Origin: Verrucomicrobiia bacterium
GTDB lineage: Bacteria; Verrucomicrobiota; Verrucomicrobiia; Limisphaerales; UBA1100
DNA: 55,100 nt
NCBI GenBank assembly: GCA_014239365.1
Contig: JAAZZB010000020.1
Span: 1-55,100, forward strand
Direction of reading: 5' to 3'
Every line of letters begins with the position of its first letter. The stretch's first letter is position 1. The notes beneath the pieces are model-generated. The model was not told the origin of the DNA, ran no database searches, and saw only the letters and a program-made list of their open reading frames with translations. This document shows, piece by piece, positions 1-10,371 of the stretch. The translations under genes and the position numbers were made by a program.

Positions 1-184
1 ACTCGGTGAGCGAATTGCGCTTTTCAGAAAGCTCCATCTCGCGGCGCTCAGCTCCGGCGGCTTGTTGGTTCCGTTGTTGCGTTAACTCTGCAGATTGTTC
101 GCTGGCCGTTTCGCGCTCGATGCGCAATCGGTTCATTTCGCCGCGAGATGGAGCTTTCTGAAAAGCGCAATTCGCTCACCGAGT
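1..184. repeat. 46-bp perfect inverted repeat with 92-bp spacer at window start (probable fold-back artefact)
   Basis: Bases 1-46 are the exact reverse complement of 139-184, with 47-138 between them. The minus strand read from 138 down to 1 encodes an SMC-type coiled coil (MNRLRIERETASEQ, then QQAAGAERREMEL). It ends in the same residues (RREMELSEKRNSLTE) with which the plus-strand smc frame begins at 139. The plus strand across 1-138 gives no SMC-like protein. So the first 138 bases are the upstream part of smc placed backwards, as in a template-switch or assembly fold-back at a contig end. A real genomic inversion is possible but would break an important gene. Confidence 0.9.
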
Positions 185-1143
185 TGCAAGAACGCAAGGG
201 TGAAATTGAAGTGGAACTGGCTCAAAAACGAATGACGCAAGAGCAGCTTGTGGAGCGCATTCGCGAGAAGTACACCGTAAACCTTCACGAAGTGCGTGGT
301 GAATGCGTGACCATCAATATCACTGACAATGGTCAAACCACCACCGAAACGGTCACGGCCGAAGAAATGTCAGGCGAGACAGCGGCGACAGACTGGGATG
401 CAGTGGGCGGGCAGGTCAGTACTTTGCAGGAAAAAATTGACGGCATGGGGCCGGTCAATTTGGTGGCCATCGACGAGTACGAGGAAATTGAGGAACGCCA
501 CACATTCCTCAGCACGCAACACGACGATTTGGTGAACGCCAAAGCCGAGTTGCAGGAAGTGATTGCCCGCATCGATAAACAGTCGCGCGAAATGTTCACT
601 GAGACCTTCGAGAAAGTGCGCGAGAATTTTCAGAAAATGTTCCCCGATCTTTTCGGAGGCGGCAAAGCTAACCTTGTGCTCACCGAGGAAACAGATGTGC
701 TTGAAGCCGGCGTTGAAATTGTGGCTTCACCTCCAGGCAAACAGCTGCGCAGCATTAGTTTGCTTTCCGGTGGCGAACAAACGATGACCGCCGTGGCGCT
801 GTTGTTTTCGCTGTACCAAGTGAAACCCAGTCCGTTCTGCGTGCTCGACGAATTGGATGCCCCGCTTGATGACGCCAACATCGAGCGTTACGTGAAAAAA
901 CTCAAAGAGTTCCTCGCCTATTCGCAATTCATCGTGATCACCCACAGCAAGCGCACCATTTCGGCGGCGAATGTGTTGTACGGCGTCACGATGCAGGAGC
1001 GTGGCGTGAGTAAAATTGTAAGCGTGAAATTTCATTCCAACGAAGAAGGCGGTTCGCCCGAAACAGACCGAACCGTTTCCCGAGACACGCTTGAAGGAGC
1101 ATCGGACTCAAACGAGGACGAGGAAGTCTTCCTCGCTAAATAA
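139..1143 (+). CDS. smc: Chromosome segregation ATPase SMC, C-terminal part (5' truncated)
   Basis: SMC forms a ring-shaped dimer that organises and segregates the chromosome with ScpA and ScpB. Only the end of the returning coiled coil and the C-terminal ATPase half are present, 334 codons before the stop. Visible are coiled coil (about residues 1-50), the conserved GPVNLVAIDEYEEIEERH block, a second helical stretch, the ABC signature LSGGEQTMTAVALLF, the Walker B and D-loop FCVLDELDAPLDDAN, and the switch histidine in VITHSKRTI. The N-terminal Walker A, hinge and most of the coil lie outside the window. The ATG at 148 is an internal Met, not the start. The minus strand of 1-138 supplies about 46 residues of the missing upstream coil in inverted orientation. 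The fold is certain; the true upstream sequence is not recoverable here. Confidence 0.95.
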   Translation, partial: RREMELSEKRNSLTELQERKGEIEVELAQKRMTQEQLVERIREKYTVNLHEVRGECVTINITDNGQTTTETVTAEEMSGETAATDWDAVGGQVSTLQEKIDGMGPVNLVAIDEYEEIEERHTFLSTQHDDLVNAKAELQEVIARIDKQSREMFTETFEKVRENFQKMFPDLFGGGKANLVLTEETDVLEAGVEIVASPPGKQLRSISLLSGGEQTMTAVALLFSLYQVKPSPFCVLDELDAPLDDANIERYVKKLKEFLAYSQFIVITHSKRTISAANVLYGVTMQERGVSKIVSVKFHSNEEGGSPETDRTVSRDTLEGASDSNEDEEVFLAK

Positions 1144-1147
1144 TCTT

Positions 1148-1207
1148 AAGCTTCTCCGAAAGCTTGCCCTTGCAAACATCGGGGCGGATGCGTAGCGTTC
1201 CCGCCCC
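1148..1207. other. Two stem-loops in the smc-trxB gap
   Basis: AAGCTT at 1148-1153 repeats at 1160-1165 and, being self-complementary, can form a 6-bp stem. A second stem pairs GGGGCGG (1181-1187) with CCGCCCC (1201-1207), whose last base touches the trxB ATG at 1208. Neither has a T-tract, so they are poor intrinsic terminators. The second could hide the trxB initiation region in mRNA, and no Shine-Dalgarno sequence is visible there. Confidence 0.45.
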
Positions 1208-2146
1208 ATGTCACAGGAACCCGAACAGATCGTCATCATTGGCTCCGGCTGCGCAGGCCTCACGGCCGCATTGTACTCAGCGCGCGCGCAGCTTGCGCCC
1301 ACCGTGCTCACCGGCGCGATGCCGGGCGGGCTGCTTACCACTACCAGTATTGTAGAAAACTACCCGGGCTTTCCTGAGGGGATTGACGGCACGGAGTTGA
1401 TGATCAACATGCAGCAACAAGCCGAGCGGTTTGGGGCAAACGTAAAATTCGGCAGCACCGTCGAAGCGGTCGACCTGAGTGAGCGACCGTTCAAACTCAC
1501 CGTTGATGGCGAGCCAATGCAGACCCAAACACTCATCATCGCCAGCGGAGCAGGGCACCGGCATCTTGGGCTGGACAGTGAAGCGCGGCTCGATAAAAAA
1601 GGCGTTACTTATTGCGCCACGTGCGATGGCGCGTTGCCGATGTTTCGCGATCAACCGTTGGTGGTGGTGGGGGGCGGTGATTCGGCCTGTGAAGAAGCAA
1701 CTTTTTTAACACGGTTCGGCAGCAAAGTTTATTTAGTGCATCGGCGCGATGAATTGCGTGCATCAAAAATCATGGCCGAACGCACACTCGAAAATGACAA
1801 AATCGAAATGGTGTGGGACTCGGAAGTGGAAGAAATTCTCGGCGATGATAAAGTAAGCGGCGTGCGCCTGCGCAACAACAAAACTGAGACGGAACAAACC
1901 GTGGAATGCGCGGGCGTGTTCGTCGCGATCGGGCACGTGCCCAACACGCAAATTTTTAAGGAACAATTGGAAATGGACGACGCGGGATACATCACCCGAA
2001 TCGAAGGCGCGCAAACCAGCGTGCCCGGCGTGTTTGTGGCCGGCGATTGTTCGGACAAAGTCTACCGGCAAGCCGTCACCGCCGCCGGAATGGGCTGCGC
2101 GGCTGCGATTGAGGCGGAGCGGTTGTTGGCCAGCGAAAGCCAATAA
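1208..2146 (+). CDS. trxB: Thioredoxin reductase (NADPH)
   Basis: Flavoprotein that passes electrons from NADPH through FAD and a redox disulfide to thioredoxin in the cytoplasm. At 312 aa it has the normal low-Mr length. Domains in order: FAD-binding GSGCAGLTAALYSARA near the N-terminus (the usual Pro of GxGPAG is Cys), the catalytic CATCDG CxxC about residue 135, the NADPH-binding GGGDSACEEATFL with the following HRRDELRASKIM, and the C-terminal FAD segment GVFVAGDCSDKVYRQAVTAAG. The ATG at 1208 gives the expected N-terminus directly before the FAD fold. It follows smc by 64 bp and precedes hisB by 41 bp on the same strand. Related ferredoxin- or flavodoxin-dependent reductases lack the CxxC seen here, so the assignment is firm. 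Confidence 0.95.
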   Translation: MSQEPEQIVIIGSGCAGLTAALYSARAQLAPTVLTGAMPGGLLTTTSIVENYPGFPEGIDGTELMINMQQQAERFGANVKFGSTVEAVDLSERPFKLTVDGEPMQTQTLIIASGAGHRHLGLDSEARLDKKGVTYCATCDGALPMFRDQPLVVVGGGDSACEEATFLTRFGSKVYLVHRRDELRASKIMAERTLENDKIEMVWDSEVEEILGDDKVSGVRLRNNKTETEQTVECAGVFVAIGHVPNTQIFKEQLEMDDAGYITRIEGAQTSVPGVFVAGDCSDKVYRQAVTAAGMGCAAAIEAERLLASESQ

Positions 2147-2187
2147 ACATCGCAATCACGGCTGTTTTGGCTTATAAAAACTCACGC

Positions 2188-2853
2188 ATGAAAGCACGCA
2201 CGGCGCAGATAAATCGCGCCACGGGCGAAACCCGTATTCAGCTGAAATTGAAAATCGATGGCCGCGGCAAGGCATCGGTGGACACGGGCATTGCGTTTTT
2301 TGACCACATGCTCACGCTCTTCGCGAAGCATTCGGTGTGCGATCTCACCGTGAAGTGTGCGGGCGATTTAGAGGTGGACGCTCATCATGCGGTAGAAGAC
2401 TGCGGGATCGCGCTCGGCCAAGCGTATAGTGAGGCACTCGGTGAAAAACGCGGGCTTCGGCGTTACGGCACAGGCTTTGATCCGCGCAATCCGCTTTGGG
2501 GTGATGCGCATGTACCGATGGATGAAACGCTGGCGCGATGCGTCATTGATTTCAGTGGTCGACCGTATTTGGTTTGGAAAGGAATGGACAAGCTTGGCTT
2601 TCGGGTTTTGAAACACGAAAAAGCGCAGGACGATGCGTGCGCGTTTCGGTTTGGCTTGGCGTGCGAATTTTTTCAGGGTTTTGCAAATGAGGCGCGTTGC
2701 AACTTGCATTTAGAATTGCTGTACGGACAGGAGCCGCATCACGTGGTGGAAGCGTTGTTCAAGGCATTTGCGAAGGCGGCGGATTTTGCCTGCCAAAAAG
2801 ATCCGCGCATTGGCCAAGCCGTGCCGAGCACGAAAGGCAGGTTGAAGGGCTGA
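2188..2853 (+). CDS. hisB: Imidazoleglycerol-phosphate dehydratase
   Basis: Dehydrates imidazole glycerol phosphate to imidazole acetol phosphate in histidine synthesis, using two Mn ions. The 221-aa product has the family's two repeated His-rich metal-binding halves. These show as FFDHMLTLFAKHS and DAHHAVEDCGIALG in the first half, and MDETLARCVIDFSGRPYL and EPHHVVEALFKAFAKA in the second. I chose the ATG at 2188; an in-frame TTG at 2167 would add seven unlikely residues. It is the monofunctional form without an N-terminal phosphatase domain. Other his genes lie far away in this window (hisH at 15.8 kb, hisG at 22.2 kb), so the pathway is dispersed. The ECF sigma gene begins 4 bp after its stop. 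Confidence 0.95.
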   Translation: MKARTAQINRATGETRIQLKLKIDGRGKASVDTGIAFFDHMLTLFAKHSVCDLTVKCAGDLEVDAHHAVEDCGIALGQAYSEALGEKRGLRRYGTGFDPRNPLWGDAHVPMDETLARCVIDFSGRPYLVWKGMDKLGFRVLKHEKAQDDACAFRFGLACEFFQGFANEARCNLHLELLYGQEPHHVVEALFKAFAKAADFACQKDPRIGQAVPSTKGRLKG

Positions 2854-2857
2854 AGCG

Positions 2858-3460
2858 ATGGCGAAGAAGCTGGACATCCCGAATGCCGAAGACGAGGCGC
2901 TGGTGCGCGCCGCGCAAAAAGGTGCGATGCCGCCATACGAGGAATTGGTCCATCGCCATCGCGATAAAATTTACGCGCGCGCCTTCAGCATGTTGCGCAA
3001 CGAGGATGAGGCGCTGGATCTTTCGCAGGAAGCGTGGGTGAAAGGTTGGCAGCGATTGAAGCAGTTCAAGCACAACGCGAGTTTCACCACTTGGATGACT
3101 CGGATTTGCATCAACTTGTGCCTTGATTTTTTACGCAAGCGAAAACGGAAACAGACCGATTCGCTTGATCAAATGGAGGAGGAAACCGGCGGCGTGGAAC
3201 GACGGATGCCGGTGGAAGAATTCAACCCCACCGAAAATGTGGAGCGCGAAGAACTCCGTTCACAAATTGATGAGGGCTTGGCTAAGCTCAGTTACGAGCA
3301 TCGTACCGTGTTGATTTTGCACGAATTCGAACGGCTCGAATATAAGGAGATTGCCAAGGCGATGCACTGCTCCATCGGCACGGTGATGAGCCGGTTATTT
3401 TATGCCAGAAGAAAATTGGCCACTTTGCTAATTTCTTTGAAGAAAGAGCGACAAGAGTGA
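2858..3460 (+). CDS. ECF-type RNA polymerase sigma factor
   Basis: A 200-aa sigma-70 family protein of the extracytoplasmic-function type. Region 2 is seen in YEELVHRHRDKIYARAFSML, ALDLSQEAWVKGWQRL and FTTWMTRICINLCLDFLRKR. Region 4 is seen in LSYEHRTVLILHEFERLEYKEI and the helix-turn-helix AMHCSIGTVMSRLFYARRKL. Between them is a charged linker of about 40 residues, longer than the minimal ECF linker. It starts 4 bp after hisB and is followed 21 bp later by a one-TM protein in the position typical of an anti-sigma factor. Such pairs usually autoregulate. I see no distinctive ECF promoter upstream, so it may be read through from hisB. Regulon unknown. Confidence 0.9.
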   Translation: MAKKLDIPNAEDEALVRAAQKGAMPPYEELVHRHRDKIYARAFSMLRNEDEALDLSQEAWVKGWQRLKQFKHNASFTTWMTRICINLCLDFLRKRKRKQTDSLDQMEEETGGVERRMPVEEFNPTENVEREELRSQIDEGLAKLSYEHRTVLILHEFERLEYKEIAKAMHCSIGTVMSRLFYARRKLATLLISLKKERQE

Positions 3461-3481
3461 GTCTACAGAAAACGAGACGAA

Positions 3482-4048
3482 ATGAAGCAAGAAGACAAAC
3501 TTAAGATACAAGCCTGGATGGACGGCGAATTGGCCCCGAAAGAGGCTGCGCAAATCGCCACGCTCATCGAGCAAAACCCCGAGGCCTTGGCGTTGTCCGA
3601 GGAATTGCGGGTAGTCGAAAACGCCCTGCATCTCGGCGAAAAACCCGCAATTTTAGACGATTCCCGCGATTTCTACTGGTCACAGGTTGAGCGTCAAATT
3701 GACGCCGAAGAGCCGTTGGCCGAACCTTATGCGGTTCCCACAATCGCTTCTGGCACACTTTTGCGCTGGTTGGTGCCTGTGGGCAGCTTGGGAGCTATAG
3801 TGGTTTTAATGGTGAATTTCGACGCAATGAACCCCAACCCATCGATTTCTGCGCCTGGGATTACCATGGAAACCCCGCCCGCGGCGCCCTCTGGGCTTAC
3901 CGAGCCGGCAGGCGTTTTGGAGGAGGCTGGCACTGAGCCTGATGGCATGGGGGTGATTAATTTCCAAGGAAGCCAAGGTTCCCGCCACCTGACGGATCCG
4001 GAAGATCCAAATACATTGCCTGAATCGATCGAGAACCCTGACCGGTAA
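3482..4048 (+). CDS. Probable membrane-anchored anti-sigma factor
   Basis: A 188-aa protein with a cytoplasmic N-terminal part resembling the short helical module of anti-sigma factors (IQAWMDGELAPKEAAQIATL, then a helix rich in Glu). One membrane segment follows at about residues 94-112 (LLRWLVPVGSLGAIVVLMV). The periplasmic tail of about 75 residues is Pro-, Gly- and acid-rich with no recognisable fold. It lacks the HxxxCxxC zinc motif of ZAS-type anti-sigmas. The role rests on its position immediately after the ECF sigma gene and its topology, since sequence identity alone would not show it. The likely partner is the sigma factor at 2858-3460. A terminator follows. Confidence 0.7.
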   Translation: MKQEDKLKIQAWMDGELAPKEAAQIATLIEQNPEALALSEELRVVENALHLGEKPAILDDSRDFYWSQVERQIDAEEPLAEPYAVPTIASGTLLRWLVPVGSLGAIVVLMVNFDAMNPNPSISAPGITMETPPAAPSGLTEPAGVLEEAGTEPDGMGVINFQGSQGSRHLTDPEDPNTLPESIENPDR

Positions 4049-4081
4049 CTTTTTGCTGAGCGCAAAAAAGGGCTAATTTTC

Positions 4082-4110
4082 AGCGTCCCCGCTTGGGGGC
4101 GCTTTTTATT
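4082..4110 (+). terminator. Intrinsic terminator after the sigma/anti-sigma pair
   Basis: A GC-rich hairpin pairs GCGTCCCC with GGGGGCGC around a GCTT loop and runs directly into TTTTTATTT. It lies 34 bp past the anti-sigma stop and separates this unit from gyrB. Confidence 0.8.
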
Positions 4111-4204
4111 TGTTACAAACTTATTCACACGGCTGCATCTTGGGGCTCAACCGGCAAGCAGCACAACATCTTGTGTCATATTCCTGTATTTCAAACAAAA
4201 AGAT

Positions 4205-6804
<2,600 letters not shown>

Positions 6805-6814
6805 TTTACCCAAC

Positions 6815-9460
6815 ATGGCTAAGAAAAAGAGTTCTGAAGAACTCCCCGTAAGTACTACCCCGCTTTTCGCCGCAAACGAGAAGGTTGATCCGATCAACGT
6901 CGCCGACGAGATTAAAAACTCGTTCCTCGACTACTCCATGTCGGTCATCATCTCCCGCGCGCTCCCCGATGCGCGCGACGGCCTCAAGCCCTCGCAACGC
7001 CGCATCCTGTACGCGATGCACGAGCTGTCGCTGTACCCGCCCAAAAAGCACTTCAAGTGCGCCAAAATTTGCGGTGATACCAGCGGTAACTACCATCCAC
7101 ACGGCGAAGCGGTCATTTACCCCACGCTCGTCAATATGGCGCAGCCGTGGAACATCCGCGAAATGCTCGTCGACGGGCAGGGAAACTTCGGCAGCGTTGA
7201 GGGCGACCCTCCCGCTGCCATGCGTTACACCGAAGCGCGCCTCACTCGTTTGGGCGGCTCGCTGATGGACGACATGGACAAGGGCACCGTCAATTGGGTG
7301 CCCAACTACGATGAGCGACTCGAGGAACCGACCGTATTCCCGGCGGCCTTCCCGAATCTCCTCGTCAATGGCGGCACCGGCATCGCCGTCGGTATGGCCA
7401 CCAATATGCCGCCGCATAATCTCGGCGAAGTCATCGACGGCATCACCGCCCAAATCGACAATCCCGAAATCACGCTCAAACAATTGATGAAGCACGTGAA
7501 GGGGCCGGACTTCCCGACCGGTTGCACCATTTGCGGCCTCAGCCCCATTGAGCAGTATTTCAGTACCGGCAAAGGCTCGGTGAAAGTGCGCGGCCGCCTC
7601 GGTGTGGAGGAAATGCGCGGCGGCAAACAGCAAATCATTGTCACGGAAATCCCGTACAACGTGAATCGCGCCACGCTGGTCAGCCGCGTGGCAGAACTGG
7701 CCAACGAAAAAATCCTCTCAGAAATCACCGCCGTGCGCGATGAGTCGGATGAAAACACCCGCGTGGTCATCGAGCTCAAGCGCGATGCGGTGCCCAAAGT
7801 GGTCATCAACAATCTCCACAAATTCACGCAACTCGAAACGTCGTTCAGCGTTAACGCACTGGCCATCGACCACGGCCGGCCGCGGACATTGCCGCTGAAA
7901 GATGCGATCAATTGCTACATCGAGCACCGGCGCGAAGTGGTGGTGCGTCGCACGCGCTTCGAGCTGGAAAAGGCCGAGCGCCGCGCAGAGTCGCTGGAAG
8001 GCTATCTCATCGCGCTTTCGAACCTCGATAAGTTTATCAAAATCATCCGCGAATCCGCCAACCGCGAAGAAGCCAAAGTGAAGTTGATGGCGCATGATTT
8101 CACAAAGGCAGCCGTCGAAAAGCTCGGCATTCTCATTCGCAACAAATCGCGCCTCATCAATGGCCGATACGAATTCAGCGAGGAACAGGCCAACGCCATC
8201 CTCGAGCTGCGGCTCTACCAACTCACCGGACTGGAAATCGACAAAGTCCGCTCCGAGTACAAAGAGCTCGTCAAAAAAATCAAAGACCTGTTGGACATCC
8301 TCGCCAAGGAAGCCCGCGTGTTGACGATTATTAAAGACGAACTCGCCGCCATCCGCGAGAAACACGCCACCCCGCGCCGCACTGATCTCGCGCCCGACGA
8401 AGGCGAGATGTCCATCGAGGACCTCATCGCCAACGAAGCGGTCATCATCACGCTCACCCACAACGGCCTTATCAAGCGCACCAATATGAGTGCGTACCGC
8501 GCCCAACGCCGCGGCGGCAAGGGCGTTATCGGAATGAAAACCCGCAAGGCCACCACTGAAAAAGACGCCAGCGATTTCATCGAGCATCTGTTCACCGCGA
8601 GCACGCACGATTATTTGATGTTCTTCACGAACACCGGCCGTGCGTACGTCGAACGCGTGCACGAAATCCCCGACCTCGGTCGAGCCTCCAAAGGCCGCAG
8701 CATCGCCAATGTGCTCGAGCTGAAGCACGGCGAAAAAATTGCCGATGTCATTCGCGTGAAAGCCGCTTATGGCGAAAACAAAGAAGACGTAACCTGGCAA
8801 CAGGAGCACTTTATCTTCTTCGCCTCACGCGATGGCAAAGTGAAGAAAACGGCCCTCAACGATTTTGCGAATGTCCGCCGCGGCGGCATCATCGCCATCA
8901 AGATTGTCCCCGGCGACACCCTCATCGAGGCCCGTTTCACCTCCGGCCAAAACGACGTCGTGCTCATCACCAGCAACGGCCAAAGCATTCGCTTCCACGA
9001 GGAAGACGTCCGCACAATGGGCCGCTCAGCAGCAGGCGTGCGCGGCATTCGTTTGGGCAAGGAAGACCACGTCATCGCGCTGGCCATCGCCGCTCCCAAC
9101 GCCACTTTGCTCGTTGCGGGTGAAAATGGCATTGGCAAGCGCACAGAATTTGATGAGTACCGCGTTCAATCTCGCGGCGGCAAAGGCATCATCACGATGA
9201 AAACCACCAAGAAAACCGGCAAGGTGATCGGTGCGCTCACAGTGCATGATCACGATGAAATAATGGTCATCACTGTCGGCGGCCAAATGGTGCGCACCAC
9301 CGTGAAGGGCATCCGCCAAACCGGCCGGAACGCGCAGGGCGTTCGCCTTGTACAGCTCGATGAAAATGATCGCCTGCAGGACATCGCACCCGTCATCACC
9401 GCCGAACGTGAAGAAGAAGTTGAGGAATCCGAAGAAGGCAACGAAGAGGAAACCGATTAG
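6815..9460 (+). CDS. gyrA: DNA gyrase subunit A
   Basis: DNA-cleaving subunit of gyrase. The 881-aa product has the catalytic Tyr138 in AAMRYTEARL and the breakage-reunion core. The GyrA-box QRRGGKG at residues 564-570 distinguishes it from ParC and supports DNA wrapping. A C-terminal beta-pinwheel ends in a strongly acidic tail. The quinolone-determining region reads HPHGEAVIYPT. The residue equivalent to E. coli Ser83 is Ala99 and that for Asp87 is Pro103; both normally hold the drug's water-metal bridge. This predicts low intrinsic quinolone sensitivity. The stop codon overlaps by 4 bp the stop of the convergent methyltransferase gene, leaving no room for a separate terminator. Confidence 0.97.
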   Translation: MAKKKSSEELPVSTTPLFAANEKVDPINVADEIKNSFLDYSMSVIISRALPDARDGLKPSQRRILYAMHELSLYPPKKHFKCAKICGDTSGNYHPHGEAVIYPTLVNMAQPWNIREMLVDGQGNFGSVEGDPPAAMRYTEARLTRLGGSLMDDMDKGTVNWVPNYDERLEEPTVFPAAFPNLLVNGGTGIAVGMATNMPPHNLGEVIDGITAQIDNPEITLKQLMKHVKGPDFPTGCTICGLSPIEQYFSTGKGSVKVRGRLGVEEMRGGKQQIIVTEIPYNVNRATLVSRVAELANEKILSEITAVRDESDENTRVVIELKRDAVPKVVINNLHKFTQLETSFSVNALAIDHGRPRTLPLKDAINCYIEHRREVVVRRTRFELEKAERRAESLEGYLIALSNLDKFIKIIRESANREEAKVKLMAHDFTKAAVEKLGILIRNKSRLINGRYEFSEEQANAILELRLYQLTGLEIDKVRSEYKELVKKIKDLLDILAKEARVLTIIKDELAAIREKHATPRRTDLAPDEGEMSIEDLIANEAVIITLTHNGLIKRTNMSAYRAQRRGGKGVIGMKTRKATTEKDASDFIEHLFTASTHDYLMFFTNTGRAYVERVHEIPDLGRASKGRSIANVLELKHGEKIADVIRVKAAYGENKEDVTWQQEHFIFFASRDGKVKKTALNDFANVRRGGIIAIKIVPGDTLIEARFTSGQNDVVLITSNGQSIRFHEEDVRTMGRSAAGVRGIRLGKEDHVIALAIAAPNATLLVAGENGIGKRTEFDEYRVQSRGGKGIITMKTTKKTGKVIGALTVHDHDEIMVITVGGQMVRTTVKGIRQTGRNAQGVRLVQLDENDRLQDIAPVITAEREEEVEESEEGNEEETD

Positions 9461-10371
9461 CAACAACTCGAGCCACCGGTGCTCGGCATAAAAAGATGAG
9501 CGTTGCCGGCGGGCTTTTCGGTTTTGGTTTTACTGGGTTTGATGGCTTCGACGGTCAGTGAATGAAAGGCAATTTCACCCACTTCGCGCCAAGGCGTTTC
9601 ATCGCGCTTGAGAATGCGCACCGGATCAAAACCCGCATCGGCGAAAGCCCGCAGGAAACGGTCTTCGCGCAACGCTCCGGAAATGCAACCGCTCCACAAC
9701 TCGGCATCGCGCTGCAATGCTTCGGGCACATCATCACTGCCCACGATATCCGAAATCACCGCGCGTCCGCCGGGTTTGAGAACTCGAAAGAGCTCCCCAA
9801 AAAGTTGCGGCTTCAATTCGCCCGAAACTAAATTCAAGACGCAATTGGACACCACCACATCGACGCTGCCGCTGGCAATCATCGGCGACTCGGCGCGCAA
9901 CTTTTCCGCAACTGCTTCCGCCTCGAGAAAACCTTCCAACCCGTTAAGGCTCGCGCTTTTCAATTCCGCATCGAGCAAATCAAAATCCAGCGCTAAATCC
10001 TGAATGCGGCCTTTGCGGAATTCCACGTTCGCGTGGCCAATGTTTTTCGCCACGAGCGGGGCATTGCGGCGGGCGAGTTCGAGCATTTCGTCGGTCATAT
10101 CCACGCCAATGACGCGGCCTTTTGGCCCGACGACCTGTGATGCGATGAAGCAAATCTTTCCCGTGCCACTGCCCAAATCGAGCACCGTTTCCCCTTCGCG
10201 CAAATAGCGACTCGGATCGCCACAGCCATAATCGCGCTCAATTACCTCCTCGGGAATCGCCTCCAGAAATCGAGCATCATAATCCACCGCGCAGCAGAGG
10301 GAATCCTCTTTGGCCTGCGCGGCATTGGCGTATCGATCGCGGACGGCGGCTTCAGTAGTTTCAGTGATCAT
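9457..10371 (-). CDS. arsM: ArsM-type arsenite S-adenosylmethionine methyltransferase
   Basis: Class I SAM-dependent methyltransferase predicted to methylate As(III), a detoxifying reaction. The 304-aa product carries the family's SAM motif VLDLGSGTG, the YGCGDP block just before it, and the cysteines expected to bind arsenic: KEDSLCCAV, VVSNCVLNLV and ELWSGCISGAL. It ends in a GGSSCC tail, which is common in ArsM. I placed the start at the ATG at 10371; its first base is the last base of the upstream gene's TAA, so translation is coupled. No arsR, arsB or other arsenic gene is nearby. Its companion is an exported alpha/alpha-toroid protein, which is odd. A related thiol-dependent methyltransferase with another metalloid substrate cannot be excluded. 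Confidence 0.85.
   Translation of the reverse strand: MITETTEAAVRDRYANAAQAKEDSLCCAVDYDARFLEAIPEEVIERDYGCGDPSRYLREGETVLDLGSGTGKICFIASQVVGPKGRVIGVDMTDEMLELARRNAPLVAKNIGHANVEFRKGRIQDLALDFDLLDAELKSASLNGLEGFLEAEAVAEKLRAESPMIASGSVDVVVSNCVLNLVSGELKPQLFGELFRVLKPGGRAVISDIVGSDDVPEALQRDAELWSGCISGALREDRFLRAFADAGFDPVRILKRDETPWREVGEIAFHSLTVEAIKPSKTKTEKPAGNAHLFMPSTGGSSCC

Noticed and set aside
1-184. Invertible phase-variation switch in smc
   Set aside because: Reading continuity and the position at base 1 of the window fit a fold-back artefact far better, and no recombinase is nearby.
7718-8809. A 363-codon open frame on the minus strand within gyrA
   Set aside because: It is antisense to a conserved gene and its sequence is low-complexity mirror composition of gyrA codons; it has no recognisable domain.
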